NCBI GenBank assembly: GCA_020247395.1
Contig: JADCJC010000031.1
Location: 1-64,000 of the forward strand
DNA: 64,000 nt
Origin: Rhodocyclaceae bacterium
GTDB lineage: Bacteria; Pseudomonadota; Gammaproteobacteria; Burkholderiales; Usitatibacteraceae
Direction: 5' to 3'
This document shows, piece after piece, positions 32,404 to 42,809 of the stretch. Position 1 is the stretch's first letter; each line of letters starts with the position of its first letter. A program made the translations under genes and the position numbers. The notes below the pieces were generated by a model. The model was not told the origin of the DNA and searched no databases. It saw only the letters and a program-made list of their open reading frames with translations.

Positions 32404-34719
32404 CTACACGTCGATCGGATCAACATCCACCACCCAGCGCACAGCGCGCGAATCTGTCAAGCGTAGCGCGTCGATCCATCCAGTGAGAAATTGTTGCATG
32501 CTACGGCGCGAATCGGCTTGCAGCATGAGTTGTTTACGTACGTATCCCGCTTTGCGTTCGAGCGTCGCGGTGACGGGTTCCCAAACGCGCAGCCCGCCCG
32601 CCTCGATGGTTTCGGCGAGCGTACTCTTGGCAAGCTGCTGTGCGCGATGGAGGAAGCTGTCCAGCGCGGCAGCATTGCGTGATTCAGTCCGAAGCAACGC
32701 GAGGTATGAGTACGGTGGCAGATGCATGAATCTTCGCTCGGCCAACGCCGCACTAACAAACGCCGCGTAGTTGTGGCTGGCTACCGCTTGGTAGACGGGG
32801 TGCTCAACAAATCGTGTTTGGATGAGTACGCGTCCCGGCAATTGTGCCCGCCCGGCGCGGCCTGCGACCTGCATGAGCTGCTGCGCCATTCGCTCGGCAG
32901 CGCGAAAGTCGGCCGAGAACACAGCACCGTCGGCGTTGATCACACCGACAAAAGTCATCTTTGGGAAGTCGTGCCCCTTGGTCAGCATCTGTGTGCCAAC
33001 CAAGATATCGATCTCGCCTTTCTCCGCAGCGGCGAAGATGGCTTCAGCGCTGCCACGGCGTCGGGTCGAGTCACGATCAACCCGTGCGATGCGACGATCC
33101 GGGAACGCGGCAACCAATGCGTCCTCGATGCGTTCGCTGCCTTGCCCGGCGGGGTGCAGATCAGTCGAGTCGCATTCGCCGCATTTGAGCGGCAGTTTTG
33201 CCTCGGCACCACAGTGGTGGCAACGCAGTCGTTTGATCCCGCGGTGAAACACCATTCGTGCACTGCAGCGCTGACACTCTGGCATCCAGCCGCAGCCGCC
33301 ACAGACCAATGCCGGTGCAAATCCGCGTCGGTTGATAAAGACCAGCGCCTGTTCGCCGCGTCTGAGGGTCTCATCGATGGCGCGAATCATCGATTGTGTA
33401 ATGCCGTCAGGTGCTCTCTCGGCGTCGAGGTCAACAAAACTAACGGTAGGCAGGTCAGCTTGAACCACAGCGCGCTCGCGCAAGACAAGGCGGGTAAAGC
33501 GTCCACGCGCGACGTTGTCGAGCGTCTCAATGGATGGCGTCGCGGAGCCGAGGACGATGGGGCATCTGGCCTGACTCGCACGGAAGACCGCAACATCCCG
33601 TGCGGAGTACCGCACACCTTCCTGTTGTTTGTATGAGGCGTCATGTTCTTCATCCACAATGATGATGCCCAGACGCGGCAGAGGCGTAAATACTGCGAGA
33701 CGTGTGCCGATGACAATATCGGCTTCGCCGTCTTGGGCGCTGCGCCATGCAACAAAACGTGCAAGGTTCGACATACCACTATGTGCCGGGGCGACTTGGT
33801 GGTTCGGGAATCGAGACCGTACATGCCGCAAAAAGGCTGGGGTCAAGTTGATTTCTGGAACCAGCACCAATGCTTGTTTTCCGAGTCGCAACACTTCGGC
33901 AATCGCGGCGAGATAGACCTCGGTCTTGCCACTGCCGGTAATTCCATCCAGCAGGAACGCTTGATAGCCGTCAGCACCGGGGTCCAGCACTTTTATGATC
34001 GCCACGACAGCCGCCTGCTGCTCATGGTTTAGCGCCGGCGCGGATGACTGCGCGTTTGTTGCCCAAGCAGCCGTCGATTGATTGGCTGTGGCACTCGACG
34101 GCGGTACTGCGACGGCATCTAGCGATTCAATCCAACCTTCCGCTTGTAGCCGCTTTAGCAGCGCGCTTGAACGTACGTGTCGCCGACGCAGTGTGCTTAC
34201 CAACTGCGGCCCGTCAGCCAGCCATTGGAGAATGTTGCGCTGCACTGACGCACGCGCCGGTAGCGATGCAATTGCCAAGCGCCCGGCCGAAGTAATGCCA
34301 ACCCCGTAGGTGGCTTCACGTAGTCCAGCGGGCATCTTCTTTGTGCTTCGCACTATCGGCGGAATTGCGTTCAGGGCGATTTGGCCGATCGGAGCGTGAT
34401 AGTAAGATGCGCAAAACTGAAATAAGGTGATGATGTCGGCTGAAAGTGTGGGGACTTCGGCGCGGATGGATTCGATTGCGCGCAGCTTTTCCACGGCAAC
34501 ATCGGACTCGACACCTACTGCGACAACGATGCCGACCATGCGCCGTTGGCCAAACGGCACAACGACAAGCGCACCCGGCTCGATATCCATGTCTGGGGGA
34601 ACAAGGAAGTCAAATGTGTTCGCCAATGGCATGTCAAGGCCGATTTTGGCGAATTTCACGTTTGGGCCGCAGGTGGCAGACCCAACCGGGGTTAGCAATG
34701 CGGGCGTTTTGTTTAGCAC
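32404..34719 (-). CDS. priA: Primosomal replication-restart helicase PriA
   Basis: A 771-residue 3'-5' DNA helicase that reloads the replisome at stalled forks. The N-terminal DNA-binding domain (VPFGQRRMVGIVVAVG) is followed by helicase motif I GITGSGKTEVYLAAI, motif II IIVDEEHDASYKQQEG with the aromatic-rich loop, and motif III LGSATPSIETL. The zinc module has paired cysteines (CGGCGWMPECQRC ... CHHCG ... CGEC), and the end of the helicase region reads TQMLTKGHDFPKMTFVGVINAD and QVAGRAGRAQLPGRVLIQT. The start is GTG at 34719. An internal ATG at codon 30 is an alternative. Confidence 0.96.
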   Translation of the reverse strand: MLNKTPALLTPVGSATCGPNVKFAKIGLDMPLANTFDFLVPPDMDIEPGALVVVPFGQRRMVGIVVAVGVESDVAVEKLRAIESIRAEVPTLSADIITLFQFCASYYHAPIGQIALNAIPPIVRSTKKMPAGLREATYGVGITSAGRLAIASLPARASVQRNILQWLADGPQLVSTLRRRHVRSSALLKRLQAEGWIESLDAVAVPPSSATANQSTAAWATNAQSSAPALNHEQQAAVVAIIKVLDPGADGYQAFLLDGITGSGKTEVYLAAIAEVLRLGKQALVLVPEINLTPAFLRHVRSRFPNHQVAPAHSGMSNLARFVAWRSAQDGEADIVIGTRLAVFTPLPRLGIIIVDEEHDASYKQQEGVRYSARDVAVFRASQARCPIVLGSATPSIETLDNVARGRFTRLVLRERAVVQADLPTVSFVDLDAERAPDGITQSMIRAIDETLRRGEQALVFINRRGFAPALVCGGCGWMPECQRCSARMVFHRGIKRLRCHHCGAEAKLPLKCGECDSTDLHPAGQGSERIEDALVAAFPDRRIARVDRDSTRRRGSAEAIFAAAEKGEIDILVGTQMLTKGHDFPKMTFVGVINADGAVFSADFRAAERMAQQLMQVAGRAGRAQLPGRVLIQTRFVEHPVYQAVASHNYAAFVSAALAERRFMHLPPYSYLALLRTESRNAAALDSFLHRAQQLAKSTLAETIEAGGLRVWEPVTATLERKAGYVRKQLMLQADSRRSMQQFLTGWIDALRLTDSRAVRWVVDVDPIDV

Positions 34720-35018
34720 TTCTAAACCTTAACAGGTGCCACAGTGCCTGCCAACTGGGCGGCGTTAGACGCTAGCCACGCCTGTGGATAACTTTGTGCA
34801 TACTCCGCGTTACACAGCGTTTCGCGGCGATGTTTTTAACCCTTACCGGGTAATTTTGCGCTGCAAAAAAAATAAAAAACCAAATCAATCAATGATCTAC
34901 CAGTTCTATTTCATCTGTTGCAAGAAAAAAGGGTCGGAAGTACATGGAACGAGGTCTCTGTGCATAAGCAAGAGATATCTGCCACAAAATGAAAAAAATT
35001 TTGCTTGACGGGCCAGCG
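34720..35018. other. AT-rich priA-hemE gap with DnaA-box-like sites
   Basis: About 300 bases, unusually A/T-rich for the window, without a convincing gene. Two sites fit the DnaA consensus TTWTNCACA on the minus strand (TGTGGATAA at 34783-34791, TGTGCATAA at 34959-34967), and TGTGCATAC (34795-34803) is one base off. A-tracts lie between and after them. It may be a DnaA-regulated promoter for priA, or part of a replication-origin-like region. Confidence 0.5.
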
Positions 35019-35039
35019 CTACATCGACCTAGCGCTGGC
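35012..35039 (-). terminator. Hairpin overlapping the hemE stop
   Basis: Perfect ten-base arms GCCAGCGCTA / TAGCGCTGGC span the hemE stop codon; on the minus strand an AAATTTTTTT tract follows after about a dozen bases. It probably terminates or protects the hemE transcript before the priA gap. Confidence 0.6.
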
Positions 35040-36086
35040 GCGGTGTACCGCGTTAACGAGTGCTTCCACATGTGCAGGATCAGTAAACTGGGAGATGCCA
35101 TGCCCGAGATTAAAAACATGTCCGTTGGCGTCGCCGTCGGCCGCATACTCACGCAAAACTCGACGCGCTTCCTGCTCGATGGTCTGCGGAGGCGCGAACA
35201 GTGTAGACGGGTCTAAATTCCCTTGTAGAGCGACTTTGCCGCCCACCCGTCGCTTTGCGTCCGCGAGGTCAATTGTCCAATCGCAGGCGAGAGCATCAGC
35301 ACCACAATCGACCATCGATTCAAGCCATAAACCGCCGCCCTTGGTAAAAAAGATTCGCGGGACAATACGGCTGTCGGCGGTTCGCTTAAGACCGGCCATG
35401 ATTTCGCGCACATACTTCAGCGAAAACTCTTGGTAGGCCGAGTGGGAAAGTATGCCGCCCCAAGTATCGAACAGCATGACGGCCTGCGCACCGGCATCAA
35501 TCTGCGCGTTCAAGTACGCAATGACGCTTTTGGTATTTGCCCGAAGAATCTCATGCAGCAGGTCAGGGCGGCTGAACATCATGGTTTTGGTCAGGCGGAA
35601 GTCATCCGAGCCCCCGCCCTCAATCATGTAACAGGCGAGTGTGAACGGACTGCCGGAAAACCCGATCAATGGCACCCGCCCATCCAGCGTCTTGCGAATC
35701 TGAGACACCGCATCGAAGACATACTGTAGGGACAACATATCTGCAGTCGGCAGGCGTGCGACATCGTCCTCGTGGCGGATCGGACGTTCAAACTTTGGGC
35801 CTTCGCCCTCGGCAAAGTAGAGGCCCAGCCCCATCGCATCCGGGACGGTCAGGATGTCGGAAAAAAGAATCGCCGCGTCTAATGGAAAACGATCGAGCGG
35901 TTGGATTGTGACCTCGGTGCAATAGTCTGGATTCTTTGCCAGCCCCAAAAAGCTGCCAGCTCGTCTGCGCGTCGCATTGTATTCGGGCAGATACCTTCCA
36001 GCTTGCCGCATGATCCAGATCGGCGTGTAGGGCGTGGGCTGACGCATCAAGGCGCGTAGAAAGACGTCGTTTTTAAGTGTGGACAT
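35019..36086 (-). CDS. hemE: Uroporphyrinogen decarboxylase
   Basis: A 355-residue TIM-barrel enzyme that removes four acetate carboxyls from uroporphyrinogen III to give coproporphyrinogen III in haem synthesis. The signature [16 protein letters not shown] at the N-terminus, [17 protein letters not shown] with the catalytic Asp, [22 protein letters not shown], and [23 protein letters not shown] with the active-site His are all intact. ATG 36086 gives the family start ([13 protein letters not shown]). The T run of the gltD terminator ends only a few bases before this ATG, so hemE needs readthrough or a promoter inside the gltD 3' end. Confidence 0.97.
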   Translation of the reverse strand: MSTLKNDVFLRALMRQPTPYTPIWIMRQAGRYLPEYNATRRRAGSFLGLAKNPDYCTEVTIQPLDRFPLDAAILFSDILTVPDAMGLGLYFAEGEGPKFERPIRHEDDVARLPTADMLSLQYVFDAVSQIRKTLDGRVPLIGFSGSPFTLACYMIEGGGSDDFRLTKTMMFSRPDLLHEILRANTKSVIAYLNAQIDAGAQAVMLFDTWGGILSHSAYQEFSLKYVREIMAGLKRTADSRIVPRIFFTKGGGLWLESMVDCGADALACDWTIDLADAKRRVGGKVALQGNLDPSTLFAPPQTIEQEARRVLREYAADGDANGHVFNLGHGISQFTDPAHVEALVNAVHRASARSM

Positions 36087-36090
36087 GGCA

Positions 36091-36124
36091 AAAACAAAAA
36101 AAGGCGCGACCGAATGGCCGCGCC
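36091..36124 (-). terminator. Rho-independent terminator after gltBD
   Basis: On the minus strand GGCGCGGCC - ATTC - GGTCGCGCC (one G-T pair) is followed by TTTTTTTGTTTT. A strong classical terminator located between the gltD stop and the hemE start. Confidence 0.9.
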
Positions 36125-36155
36125 CTTGCATTATGTCACCGGCGGGCGGAAATCT

Positions 36156-37607
36156 TCAGCGCGGTAAATCCGATGTACCCATCAGGTATTCGTCGACGGA
36201 GCGGGCGCATTGACGACCCTCGCGGATGGCCCACACCACCAGTGATTGCCCTCGCCGCATATCCCCTGCCGCAAACACCTTGGGATTGGTCGTCTGGTAG
36301 GCCATCGTACCTTCTGTTGCCGCCTTCACATTCTGGCGCTGATCCTTTTCCACCCCGAGCGCCGCGAATTGCTCGAGCAGGCCCGTCGATGTTGGTGCAA
36401 CAAAACCCATCGCCAGCAAGACGAGATCTGCGTTGATCTCAAACTCGGAGCCGGGCACTTCTTGCATCCGCATTTGCCCCCCATGGTCTTTCCACTCGAC
36501 CCGCGCCGCGACCAGCTTTTCAACCTTGCCATTGCTGCCCTCGAACCGCTTTGTCGCCACGGACCAATCGCGTTCGCAACCCTCTTCGTGTGAGGAGGAG
36601 GTGCGCAGCTTAACCGGCCAGTACGGCCACACGAGCGGTCTATTCTCCTCTTCAGGCGGCATTGGCATCAGCTCAAATTGGGTTATCGACGCGGCACCAT
36701 GACGATTCGACGTGCCGACGCAGTCACTGCCAGTATCGCCGCCGCCGATGACTACCACATGTTTACCGGTGGCCATTGTCTGGTTGGCTATTTTGTCACC
36801 GGCGACAACTTTGTTCTGTTGCGGCAAAAAATCCATCGCGAAGTGGATACCATCCAGTTCTCGACCCGGCACGGGCAAATCGCGCGGTTGTTCCGCGCCA
36901 CCGGCTAAAATCACTGCATCAAAATCTGCCATTAATGCAGAGGCAGGCGTATCACTACCAATGTGCTGGCTAACCCGAAACTGCACACCTTCGGCCTGCA
37001 TTTGCGCGAGGCGACGATCAATGTGCGATTTCTCCAATTTGAAATCGGGTATGCCGTATCTGAGCAGTCCGCCGATACGGTCATTCTTTTCAAATACGAC
37101 GACATCGTGACCAACCCGCGCGAGCTGCTGTGCAGCGGCGAGTCCCGCCGGGCCCGAGCCGACAACCGCAACCCGTTTGCCCGTCTTGCGTTTAGGCGGC
37201 TGAGGTACGACCCATCCCATCTCCCAGCCTTTATCGATGATGGCGTGTTCGATGGACTTGATGCCAACCGCATCATCATTGATGTTCAGGGTGCACGAAG
37301 CCTCGCATGGTGCCGGGCACACACGACCGGTGAACTCCGGAAAGTTGTTGGTCGAGTGAAGCGTGTCGAGAGCTTCCTGCCAATTCTGGCGAAAAACTAA
37401 ATCATTGAAGTCGGGAATGATGTTGTTGACTGGACAGCCTGACTGGCAAAAAGGGATACCGCAATCCATGCAACGTGCGCCCTGCATCTTGGCCTGTTCG
37501 TCAGATAGATGCAGGACAAACTCCTTGTAGTTTTTGACCCGTTCCGCCGCAGGGAGTGCGGGCTCGCTGAGCCGGTCAAATTCTTTGAAACCAGTGACTT
37601 TTCCCAT
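36156..37607 (-). CDS. gltD: Glutamate synthase small subunit GltD
   Basis: A 483-residue NADPH-dependent flavoprotein subunit of glutamate synthase; it passes electrons from NADPH to the large subunit. The N-terminal iron-sulfur domain has [23 protein letters not shown] and [11 protein letters not shown]. The FAD site is [28 protein letters not shown], the NADPH site is [23 protein letters not shown], and the C-terminal FAD segment is [26 protein letters not shown] chose ATG 37607 ([10 protein letters not shown]), the family start, rather than the upstream open frame. It follows gltB by 80 bases. Confidence 0.97.
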   Translation of the reverse strand: MGKVTGFKEFDRLSEPALPAAERVKNYKEFVLHLSDEQAKMQGARCMDCGIPFCQSGCPVNNIIPDFNDLVFRQNWQEALDTLHSTNNFPEFTGRVCPAPCEASCTLNINDDAVGIKSIEHAIIDKGWEMGWVVPQPPKRKTGKRVAVVGSGPAGLAAAQQLARVGHDVVVFEKNDRIGGLLRYGIPDFKLEKSHIDRRLAQMQAEGVQFRVSQHIGSDTPASALMADFDAVILAGGAEQPRDLPVPGRELDGIHFAMDFLPQQNKVVAGDKIANQTMATGKHVVVIGGGDTGSDCVGTSNRHGAASITQFELMPMPPEEENRPLVWPYWPVKLRTSSSHEEGCERDWSVATKRFEGSNGKVEKLVAARVEWKDHGGQMRMQEVPGSEFEINADLVLLAMGFVAPTSTGLLEQFAALGVEKDQRQNVKAATEGTMAYQTTNPKVFAAGDMRRGQSLVVWAIREGRQCARSVDEYLMGTSDLPR

Positions 37608-37687
37608 TTGTGACTTTCCGTGGTTTACGTGTGTCGCGATTGAGCCGACAGCAGGACGGCTGCCGAGCAAACGTAATGTTGTTCAGA

Positions 37688-40600
37688 TTAAGCGGCCGCC
37701 TTTCGGGCAAGCGACGATTTCTTAGCGGCCAGTTCCTTTAAAGCGCGCCGATACTCAGTCGGCATTACCTTGACGAACTTCGGCAGCCACACCGCCCAGT
37801 TGGCGAGGATAGTCTTGGCACGCTCACTGCCGGTATAACGTGCGTGGCGTTCGATGAGCGACATCAGGATGTCGATGTCGGCGCGCCCGAGATGACTTTC
37901 TGGCGATGCCTTGTCTGCCGGCGCTTCAAGTCCGACCATCGCCATGTTGCAACGCTGATTGAACTGCCCGTCCTCATCGAGGACGTAGGCGACTCCGCCC
38001 GACATACCTGCGGCGAAGTTGCGGCCGGTTGCACCCAGCACCACCACGGTACCGCCAGTCATATACTCACAACCGTGGTCCCCCGTGCCCTCAACCACGG
38101 CAAATGCGCCTGAGTTGCGGACACAAAACCGCTCCCCCGCCACACCGCGGAAATACGCTTCACCGGCGGTGGCACCGTACATGACCGTGTTGCCGACAAT
38201 AATGTTGTCGGTCGGGTCACCCTTGAACCCGGCATTCGGCCGGACGACGATCTTGCCGCCGCTCAGGCCCTTACCGACATAGTCGTTGGCCTGGCCGGTT
38301 AGGTCGAGTGTGATGCCGTGTGCCAGGAATGCGCCAAAACTCTGGCCCGCTGTGCCGGTTAGCTTTACGGTGATCGTGTCGTCCGCCAAGCCATCGTGGC
38401 CATAACGCCTAGCCACAGCCCCGGATAGCATTGCCCCCACAGTACGGTTCAGGTTGCGAACCGTCGTATTGATCACGACCTTTTCTTGTTTCTCCAGTGC
38501 GGGTTTTGCTTCTGCAATCAGCAGATTGTCGAGAGCGCTGTCGAGGCCATGATCCTGCGTTTCGTTATGCAGGCGGGACACCTCTTTTGGCATCGCGGGC
38601 AGGTGGAAAATTCGCGAAAAGTCGAGCCCCTTCGCTTTCCAATGGTTAATGCCTTTGACAGTATCCAGTAAGTCCGCTCGGCCAATCAGTTCATTGAATG
38701 ATCGGACACCAAGACTTGCCATGATCTCGCGGGCCTCCTCCGCCACGAAAAAGAAGTAATTCACGACGTGTTCAGGTTGACCGGAGAATTTCTTACGCAG
38801 ATCCGGGTCTTGTGTCGCGACCCCGACGGGGCAGGTGTTGAGATGACACTTTCGCATCATGATGCAGCCCTCAACGACCAGCGGCGCGGTGGCAAAACCG
38901 AACTCGTCCGCCCCCAACAACGCGCCAATTACGACGTCTCGGCCTGTCTTTAATTGTCCGTCGACCTGCACCGCGATACGGCCTCTCAAGCGGTTTAACA
39001 CCAGCGTTTGCTGCGTTTCTGCTAAACCTAACTCCCAGGGGGTGCCGGCGTGCTTGATAGACGAAACAGGTGAAGCGCCCGTGCCGCCATCATGACCGGC
39101 GATGGTGACATGGTCCGCCTTCGCCTTCGCCACACCGGCGGCGACCGTGCCAACGCCGACTTCGGATACAAGCTTTACGGATATCGAGGCGGCCGAATTG
39201 GCATTCTTCAGATCGTGGATCAGCTGTGCGAGATCCTCAATAGAATAGATGTCGTGGTGAGGCGGCGGGGAAATGAGTTCTACGCCGGGGGTTGAGAAGC
39301 GGAGCTTGCCGATGTACTCGGATACCTTGTGTCCGGGAAGTTGCCCGCCTTCGCCCGGTTTCGCACCTTGGGCCATCTTGATTTGAATCTGATCTGCCGA
39401 TTGCAGGTATTCTGCGGTTACGCCAAATCGTGCAGAGGCAACCTGTTTGATTTTCGACCTTAATGAGTCGCCCTTGTGCAGGGGGATGTCCGTGACAACG
39501 GCATCGCCAAGCCTGCTCTTGAGCGTTTCGCCATCCTTCTGGATTGCGATGAAGCGCTTGGGATCTTCACCACCTTCGCCAGTGTTTGACTTTCCGCCAA
39601 TCCGGTTCATGGCAACGGCGAGCGTAGTATGTGCTTCAGTCGAAATTGATCCCAGTGACATCGCACCAGTCGCGAATCGTTTGACAATTTCCTTTGCAGG
39701 CTCAACTTCATCTAGAGGAATTGCCGGGCCTAGCGGTTTCAACTCAAACAAACCCCGCAGCGTCATATGGCGCTTGGTTTGGTCGTTGATGATCTTTGCG
39801 TATTCCTTATAGGTGTCGTAGGAATTCTTTCGTGTCGAATGTTGTAGCTTCGCAATGGCCTCCGGCGTCCACATATGCTCTTCGCCTCGTACACGGAAGG
39901 CATATTCGCCGCCGGCATCCAGCTGGGTACGCAGCACCGGGTCGTCGCCGAATGCTTTGGTGTGCAAGCGCATCGCCTCTTCCGCGATTTCGAAGATGCC
40001 GATGCCTTCGACATTCGATGCGGTGCCGGTGAAGTATTGTTTGACGAAAGCCGACGACAGTCCGACCGCTTCAAAAATCTGCGCGCCGCAGTAGCTTTGG
40101 TAGGTCGAGATGCCCATCTTGGACATTACCTTGAGCAGGCCCTTTGATACCGCTTTGATGTATTTCTTTTCAGCTTCGTGTTTGTCGTAATCGCCGAGGT
40201 AGTCGTTCAGGTTATGCAGCGTTTCCAACGCGAGGTAGGGGTGAACCGCAGCAGCACCATAGCCACCCAGCAGGGCAAAGTGGTGTACCTCACGCGCCGA
40301 GCCAGTTTCAACGACCAGCCCGGTAGAAGTACGCAATCCTTTGCGCACGAGATGCTGGTGAATGCCGGCGACAGCGAGTAATGCCGGAATCGCGACGCGT
40401 TCTGCGTTGACCAGTCGATCCGTGACAATCATGAGATTGAACCCCAGCCGAATTGCGTCTTCCGCGTGCGCACACAGACTCGCCATCGCCGCTTCGATGC
40501 CTTCTGGTCCCCACGCTGCCGGGTAGGTAATGTCAAGCTCTTCGCTGCGAAGATAACCGCCGGTAAACAAATCGATATGGCGGATTTTTTCCATATCTGA

Positions 40601-42331
40601 AGTAGTCAGCACCGGCTGGGGCACCTCAAGCCAGCGCCCGGGGTCGGTATGGTGGATGTCGAGCAGATTCGGGCGCGGGCCGATGGTGATTGCGGTGGAC
40701 ATCACCAACTCTTCGCGGATCGGGTCAATCGGTGGATTCGTGACCTGTGCAAACAGCTGCTTGAAATAGTGGTACAGGTTGCGCGGCTTATCCGACATCA
40801 CCGCGAGCGGAGAATCGTTGCCCATTGAACCTGTGGGCTCAATACCGTTTTGCGCCATTGGCACCAAGATCACCTTGAGATCTTCTTGCGAATAACCGAA
40901 CGCTTGTTGTCGATCCAACAGGCTTACGGACGACGCAACGGCGGGTGCCGGCTCTGGCAGATCGTCAAGTCGAATGCGCGCCTGTCTCACCCATTCGCGG
41001 TAGGGTTTTGCTGTGGCAAGCTCGCGCTTCAGCTCGTTGTCGTCGATGACCTTGCCGCGTTCGATGTCAACCAAGAACATCTTGCCCGGCTGCAACCGCC
41101 ACTTCTTGACGATTTTTTCTTCTGGAATATCGAGTACCCCGGCTTCGGATGCGAGCACTACCATATCATCGTCAGTCAGGATGTAGCGGGCGGGGCGCAG
41201 TCCGTTGCGATCCAATGTGGCACCGATCTGACGGCCGTCGGTAAAGGCCATCGCGGCAGGACCGTCCCACGCTTCCATCAGTGTTGCGTGATATTCGTAG
41301 AATGCCTTGCGATCCTCATCCATCAACTTATGGCCGCTCCACGCCTCGGGGATCATCATCATCATGGCGTGGGCCAATGAATAACCGCCCATTACCAGCA
41401 TTTCTAGGCAATTGTCGAAAGACGCGGAATCAGATTGGCCGTCATAAATCAGAGGCCAGATTTTTTTCAGGTCATCCTTTAGGATCGGTGAGGCGATCGC
41501 CTGCTGGCGCGCCCGGATCCAATTGACGTTGCCACGCAGCGTATTGATCTCGCCATTATGCGCAACCATACGAAACGGATGCGCCAAGTCCCAGGTTGGG
41601 AAGGTGTTGGTCGAGAAGCGCTGGTGGACAAGTGCGAGCGCGGTGACCATTGTCGGATCCTGCAGGTCGGTGTAGTACTTGCCAACTTGGTCTGCCAGCA
41701 GCATGCCCTTGTATACAACGGTGCGTGTTGAGCATGACGGTACATAGAATTCTTTGCCATGGCGTAAGTTGAGTGCCTGAACGGCGTGGCCGGAACGTTT
41801 GCGAATGATGTAGAGCTTTCGTTCCAAATCATCTTGCGACATTTCACTTGTGCCGCGGCCAATCAAGACTTGCCGAATCACCGGCTCGACGGCGATGGTC
41901 GCCTGTGACAGGCCCTCATTATTGGTAGGGACGTCGCGCCACCCCAACAACAATTGTCCCTCGGCTTGGATGGCTCGTTCGATTTCCTGTTCACATGCCA
42001 TGCGTGAGGCTGGCTCCTGCGGCAGAAAGACCATCCCCACGCCGTACTGTCCAACTGCCGGTAGGGTAATGCCCTGTTTTCCGCAAACCCGTCGCATGTG
42101 TAAATCGGGCAATTGAATGAGAATACCTGCGCCGTCGCCGAGCAACGGATCATATCCCGTCGCGCCGCGATGGGAGAGGTTGTCAAGAATCTTCAGGCCC
42201 TGCGCAACTAAGGAGTGGGATTTATTCCCCTTGATGTTGGCGATGAATCCCACCCCGCAGGCGTCGTGTTCTTGGTCAGGGTGGTAAAGCCCTTGAGCGG
42301 GCGGAGAGGAGTGCACTTGTTGGTGAGGCAT
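37688..42331 (-). CDS. gltB: Glutamate synthase large subunit GltB
   Basis: A 1547-residue subunit that makes two glutamates from glutamine and 2-oxoglutarate. Residues 1-24 are a propeptide removed to expose the catalytic Cys in [14 protein letters not shown] (class II glutaminase). A central domain and the FMN-binding synthase domain follow, with [44 protein letters not shown] and [18 protein letters not shown]. The 3Fe-4S cysteines are in [20 protein letters not shown]. The C-terminal beta-helix (GXXGXXXG repeats such as [14 protein letters not shown]) is complete. It forms an operon with gltD. Confidence 0.97.
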   Translation of the reverse strand: MPHQQVHSSPPAQGLYHPDQEHDACGVGFIANIKGNKSHSLVAQGLKILDNLSHRGATGYDPLLGDGAGILIQLPDLHMRRVCGKQGITLPAVGQYGVGMVFLPQEPASRMACEQEIERAIQAEGQLLLGWRDVPTNNEGLSQATIAVEPVIRQVLIGRGTSEMSQDDLERKLYIIRKRSGHAVQALNLRHGKEFYVPSCSTRTVVYKGMLLADQVGKYYTDLQDPTMVTALALVHQRFSTNTFPTWDLAHPFRMVAHNGEINTLRGNVNWIRARQQAIASPILKDDLKKIWPLIYDGQSDSASFDNCLEMLVMGGYSLAHAMMMMIPEAWSGHKLMDEDRKAFYEYHATLMEAWDGPAAMAFTDGRQIGATLDRNGLRPARYILTDDDMVVLASEAGVLDIPEEKIVKKWRLQPGKMFLVDIERGKVIDDNELKRELATAKPYREWVRQARIRLDDLPEPAPAVASSVSLLDRQQAFGYSQEDLKVILVPMAQNGIEPTGSMGNDSPLAVMSDKPRNLYHYFKQLFAQVTNPPIDPIREELVMSTAITIGPRPNLLDIHHTDPGRWLEVPQPVLTTSDMEKIRHIDLFTGGYLRSEELDITYPAAWGPEGIEAAMASLCAHAEDAIRLGFNLMIVTDRLVNAERVAIPALLAVAGIHQHLVRKGLRTSTGLVVETGSAREVHHFALLGGYGAAAVHPYLALETLHNLNDYLGDYDKHEAEKKYIKAVSKGLLKVMSKMGISTYQSYCGAQIFEAVGLSSAFVKQYFTGTASNVEGIGIFEIAEEAMRLHTKAFGDDPVLRTQLDAGGEYAFRVRGEEHMWTPEAIAKLQHSTRKNSYDTYKEYAKIINDQTKRHMTLRGLFELKPLGPAIPLDEVEPAKEIVKRFATGAMSLGSISTEAHTTLAVAMNRIGGKSNTGEGGEDPKRFIAIQKDGETLKSRLGDAVVTDIPLHKGDSLRSKIKQVASARFGVTAEYLQSADQIQIKMAQGAKPGEGGQLPGHKVSEYIGKLRFSTPGVELISPPPHHDIYSIEDLAQLIHDLKNANSAASISVKLVSEVGVGTVAAGVAKAKADHVTIAGHDGGTGASPVSSIKHAGTPWELGLAETQQTLVLNRLRGRIAVQVDGQLKTGRDVVIGALLGADEFGFATAPLVVEGCIMMRKCHLNTCPVGVATQDPDLRKKFSGQPEHVVNYFFFVAEEAREIMASLGVRSFNELIGRADLLDTVKGINHWKAKGLDFSRIFHLPAMPKEVSRLHNETQDHGLDSALDNLLIAEAKPALEKQEKVVINTTVRNLNRTVGAMLSGAVARRYGHDGLADDTITVKLTGTAGQSFGAFLAHGITLDLTGQANDYVGKGLSGGKIVVRPNAGFKGDPTDNIIVGNTVMYGATAGEAYFRGVAGERFCVRNSGAFAVVEGTGDHGCEYMTGGTVVVLGATGRNFAAGMSGGVAYVLDEDGQFNQRCNMAMVGLEAPADKASPESHLGRADIDILMSLIERHARYTGSERAKTILANWAVWLPKFVKVMPTEYRRALKELAAKKSSLARKAAA

Positions 42332-42809
42332 GGGAAAATTTCTCCGATTCTGACATTGCGGGTCAAGCTGCTCGGGCGCGTGAAGGTACGGTTACGCGAA
42401 AACCAAAGGGCTGATGTAACTGGTGTCCATATCGAGTCGGCTTGTGGCCGAAAACCAGTGATGCCGGGGAATTGCGCCAAGGTTGTGTGGCACGCAGGGC
42501 AGCTGGATCAAGACAGAGTGCGCATCATAGCGCCCAAATTGGTGCGCCGCAATAATGCAGGTGCCCGAGGCATCCAAAGAATCGAGTTGATGGCGCGGTT
42601 TAGTGTGCCAAACCGTCTCGGGACGGCAACTGCGGTGCGACTATTCCGACCGCACGATATCGACATAACCCCTTGCATATAAGTAAAAGTTGCGCTTTAA
42701 TAATCTCTGGTAACTGTATAATTTTCAAGAAATTTGTATGCAATTTTGCAAGGTCCTGCGTAGCATGGTTTGTTGGGCCGTCGGTTGATGCAAGTTTCTT
42801 TCTCAATCG
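42332..42809. other. Divergent gltB / Ig-like lipoprotein intergenic region
   Basis: About 478 bases without a convincing gene. It must carry the promoters of gltB (leftward) and of the Ig-like lipoprotein gene (rightward). A TATAAT at 42717-42722 could be a -10 element for the latter; the right third is distinctly A/T-rich. Possible weak frames on both strands have no family resemblance. Confidence 0.5.

Noticed and set aside
32722..33636. 304-codon plus-strand frame in the priA region
   Set aside because: It is entirely antisense to the helicase domain of priA and shows no domain.
34784..35008. 74-codon frame in the priA-hemE gap
   Set aside because: Biased composition from A-tracts and no ribosome-binding site. 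The DnaA-box-like content explains the region better.
42215..42682. 155-codon plus-strand frame overlapping the gltB start
   Set aside because: The first part is antisense to gltB and the rest has no start signal or family resemblance, so it was treated as non-coding.
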